Shown: piece by piece, positions 6,105 to 8,576 of the stretch
Position numbering within the stretch: the first letter of the stretch is position 1
Layout of the letters: each line of letters opens with the position of its first letter
NCBI GenBank assembly: GCA_013693915.1
Contig: CP059264.1
Span: 791,197-799,772 of the forward strand
Source of the DNA: Dechloromonas sp.
GTDB lineage: Bacteria > Pseudomonadota > Gammaproteobacteria > Burkholderiales > Rhodocyclaceae
Direction of reading: 5' to 3'
Length of the DNA: 8,576 nucleotides
Program-made: the position numbers and the translations under genes
Notes under the pieces: model-generated
The model's input: the letters and a program-made list of their open reading frames with translations, nothing else
What the model was told of the DNA's origin: nothing
Databases searched by the model: none

Positions 6105-7140
6105 CACCTGACAATACGACTCCTCCTCCTTCCCCGGCGCCGCAACAGCCGTCGCCGCCCGCCTCGCGCTTCGGACCCTGGTTCTTCGTGGCGCTGGCGG
6201 CAATTGCCCTGGCTGGCTGGCAATGGTTCGAAACCCGCCACCGCCTTGCCGAATTCGAGCAGGAAACCGGCCGTCGCCTGGCCGAGGCCGATGCCGCGAG
6301 CAAGGAGGATCGCGGCGCGCTGAAACAGTTGCGCGAGCAGGTCGAAGGCTTGCAGGGCAGGCTGGGTGCGGCCGACGCGAAACTGGCCGAATTCCAGGCG
6401 CAGTCCGAGTCGCTGCAGGCGGTCACCAGGACCTTGCGCGCAGCCGTGACGAATCCGGCGTGCTCGAAGCCGAACAGGCGATCGCGCTGGCCGGACAGCA
6501 ATTGCAGCTGGCGGCCAACGTTCCGGCGGCCATCCTCGCCCTGCGCGCGGCGGAGGCCCGTCTCGCCCGCGTCGATCGTCCGCAGTTGCTGCCCTTGCGC
6601 AAGGCGCTGGCCGCCGATCTGCAACGCCTGGCGGCGCTCCCTGCAGTCGATCTGGCGGCGAACAATGGGCGTCTGGAGCAGGTGCTGCTGAGCATCGACA
6701 AGTTGCCGCTGGCGATAGACGTCAGGCCGCAGGAAGCCCGCGAAAAGCCGGCCGAGGCGGTGCAGTTGCCCTGGTGGAAACGCACCGGGAACGAAATCTG
6801 GCAGGAACTGAAGGGTCTCGTCCGCATCCAGCGCTTCGATCGCGAGGAGGCGGTGCTGCTGGCGCCGGGACAGAGTTTCTTCCTGCGCGAGAACCTCAAG
6901 CTGCGCCTGCTCAATGCGCGCCTGGCGCTGCTTTCCCGTGATCAGGTGACTTTCCGCGGCGAACTCAAGGCGGCGCTGGAAATGCTCGGGCGCCTCTTCG
7001 ATGGCCGCGACAAGGGCGTCCAGGCGGCGCAGGCGACGTTGCGCCAACTGCTGGCGACCGAGATCGTCATCGCCTTGCCGACCCTGGATGAAACCCAGGC
7101 GGCGCTGCGCGTCCTGCGCAACGGCAAGGACAGGAAGTGA
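6101..7140 (+). pseudogene. hemX: HemX-family membrane protein, frameshifted as written
   Basis: This is the proteobacterial HemX family (often labelled as a uroporphyrinogen-III C-methyltransferase, though this protein lacks the methylase fold). From ATG 6101 it has a Pro-rich cytoplasmic tail (1-22), one membrane helix (27-43, WFFVALAAIALAGWQWF), and a Glu/Ala/Gln-rich coiled coil (44 to about 105). After Val108 the frame breaks, and the -1 frame continues as QDLARSRDESGVLEAEQ, LAGQQLQLAANVPAAI, RPQLLPLRKALAADLQ, WWKRTGNEIWQELKGLVRI, LRENLKLRLLNARLALLSRD, ending at TGA 7138-7140. A single missing base at 6424/6425 (GGTCACC for GGTCTACC, restoring Val-Tyr-Gln-Asp) explains it. The repaired length is 346 residues, normal. 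Unrepaired, translation ends at 6691 after 196 residues. The biochemical role is unsettled. It joins hemD and hemY by 4-nt overlaps. Confidence 0.85.
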
Positions 7141-8321
7141 AGGGCCTGTTCTGGCTTCTTGTCCTGTTCGGGCTGGCGGTTGCCGTCGCCCTCGGCGCGC
7201 GGGTCAACGATGGCTACGTCCTGATCGTCCTGCCTCCGTATCGTGCCGAGGTCAGCCTGAATTTGTTCCTTGTGGCGCTGGCCGCCTTCTTTCTGGTCCT
7301 CCATGTGGCGCTGCGGACGCTCGCGCTGACCTTCGGGTTGCCGAGGCGGGCGAAGGAGTATCGCCAGCGGCGCCAGCGCGAGCGTGCCGGTCTGGTCTTC
7401 CAGGACGCCGTGCGGCTGCTTTTCGAGGGACGTTTCGGGCAGGCGCTGAAGAAGGCCGGTGAAGCTTACGTGGCCGGCACTTTCCGCGGCGTCGCGGCGC
7501 TGGTCGCGGCGCGTGCCGCGCAACGCATGCGCGAGCCGGAAAAGCAGCAGGAGTGGATGCGGCGGGCAGTGGCCGACGATCCGCGCAATGAAGCGGCGGC
7601 GCTGATGCTGGAAGCCGAGATGATGAACGAATTGCGCCGCTTCGACGAGGCGCTGGCCGTGCTCGGCCGGTTCCAGGGCAAGCAGGGCCGCCACATCGCC
7701 GCGCTGCGCCTCGAATTGCGGGCGCGCCAGGGAACCGGCGACTGGGACGGCGTCCTCAAGCTGGCACGCCAGCTCGAGAAACGCGATGCGCTGCCGCCCG
7801 AGGTGGCGCGCGAGATCAAGACCCTCGCCCATCTCGAGAACATCCGCCGGCGCCGTGCCGATGCCGGGCAGCTTCAGGATTACCTGCGGGGCATTCCGGC
7901 CGTCGACTACGGGCGCCGTCTGATGCTGGCCGGCGCCAGGGCGCTGGTCGAAGCCGACGCGCTGCCGGTGGCGCAGAAACTCATCGAAAGTGCGCTCGAC
8001 GGGTATTCCGAGGCGGGCTGGCAGCCCGAACTGGTGACCCTGTATGGCGGCCTGACGGGGCCGGGACTGACCGCGCGCATCGCCAGGGCTGAGGACTGGC
8101 TGCGCCAGTATCCCGGCGAAGCGGCGCTGCTGCTGGCGCTCGGGCGCATGTGCATGAATCAGCGTCTGTGGGGCAAGGCGCAGAGCTATATCGAAGCGTC
8201 GCTGGCGACCGAGGAAACGCGCGACGCGCACCTCGCGCTTGCCGAACTGTGCGACAAGCTCGAACGCGGCGACGAGGCCAACCGCCATTTCCGGGCGGCG
8301 GTAGGGCTCGAGGCACGCTGA
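7137..8321 (+). CDS. hemY: HemY-family TPR membrane protein
   Basis: 394 residues, family-typical. This is the proteobacterial HemY of the hemCDXY cluster, unrelated to the Bacillus protoporphyrinogen oxidase of the same name. Two membrane helices lie at about 4-21 (LFWLLVLFGLAVAVALGA) and 41-60 (LNLFLVALAAFFLVLHVALR), with the conserved GYVLIVLPPYRAEVSLN between them. The rest is an Ala/Leu/Arg-rich, TPR-like helical repeat domain (for example FEGRFGQALKKAGEAY, DDPRNEAAALMLEAEMM, LGRMCMNQRLWGKAQSYIEA). Its role is thought to be scaffolding late heme synthesis at the membrane; this is not proven. The start is GTG 7137, overlapping the hemX stop as GTGA, with AAGGA about six bases upstream as ribosome-binding site. 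The stop at 8319-8321 lies 22 bp from the convergent hemF end, with no clear terminator between. Confidence 0.93.
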   Translation: MKGLFWLLVLFGLAVAVALGARVNDGYVLIVLPPYRAEVSLNLFLVALAAFFLVLHVALRTLALTFGLPRRAKEYRQRRQRERAGLVFQDAVRLLFEGRFGQALKKAGEAYVAGTFRGVAALVAARAAQRMREPEKQQEWMRRAVADDPRNEAAALMLEAEMMNELRRFDEALAVLGRFQGKQGRHIAALRLELRARQGTGDWDGVLKLARQLEKRDALPPEVAREIKTLAHLENIRRRRADAGQLQDYLRGIPAVDYGRRLMLAGARALVEADALPVAQKLIESALDGYSEAGWQPELVTLYGGLTGPGLTARIARAEDWLRQYPGEAALLLALGRMCMNQRLWGKAQSYIEASLATEETRDAHLALAELCDKLERGDEANRHFRAAVGLEAR

Positions 8322-8343
8322 GGATTTCCACCGGCGGGGACGC

Positions 8344-8576
<233 letters not shown>

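Noticed and set aside
5911..6430. Programmed -1 frameshifting in hemD and hemX
   Set aside because: Neither break has an X-XXY-YYZ slippery heptamer, and in both cases adding one base restores the family sequence exactly. Deletion or sequencing error is simpler.
8322..8343. Terminator between hemY and hemF
   Set aside because: Only a weak CC/GG pairing without a T-run is present in the 22-bp gap.

Overview
The window is high-GC bacterial DNA. Its gene content (a hemC-hemD-hemX-hemY cluster convergent with an oxygen-dependent hemF, and yraN divergent from rsmI) and protein flavour suggest a betaproteobacterium, probably of the Rhodocyclales (Dechloromonas/Accumulibacter-like). The lineage is an inference from remembered protein families; no search was run.

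Layout. Positions 1-192 (minus) hold the 5' end of a lipoprotein gene with a strong Shine-Dalgarno. Its leader carries a perfect 9-bp hairpin and sits behind a good sigma-70-type promoter (337-365). Fifteen bases upstream of that promoter lies an IS1634-type (DDE, IS4-like) insertion sequence at 381-2344. It is bounded by 9-bp inverted repeats and a perfect 6-bp target duplication, CTTAAC. Its transposase is interrupted by one in-frame amber codon, apparently a TGG to TAG change. On the far side of the IS is a short, damaged remnant that looks like the start of a HIRAN-domain protein gene. It overlaps the end of yraN. yraN and rsmI are divergent, with candidate start codons that overlap. rsmI ends tail to tail with a TPMT-like SAM methyltransferase, overlapping it by 18 bp.

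Heme cluster. hemC, hemD, hemX and hemY run rightward, each junction a 4-nt stop/start overlap (ATGA, ATGA, GTGA), which is typical of translational coupling. HemC and HemD carry porphobilinogen to uroporphyrinogen III. HemX and HemY are inner-membrane proteins habitually encoded with them. HemF, entering from the right on the minus strand, oxidatively decarboxylates coproporphyrinogen III. hemD and hemX as written each carry a frameshift that one missing base explains (near 5917-5919 and 6424/6425). Two such lesions in adjacent heme genes suggest sequence or assembly error, though real decay cannot be excluded from the sequence alone.

I did not find a convincing new system. The points most worth checking are the two frameshifts, the gene remnant beside the IS, the amber-interrupted transposase, and the promoter/hairpin leader beside the insertion.
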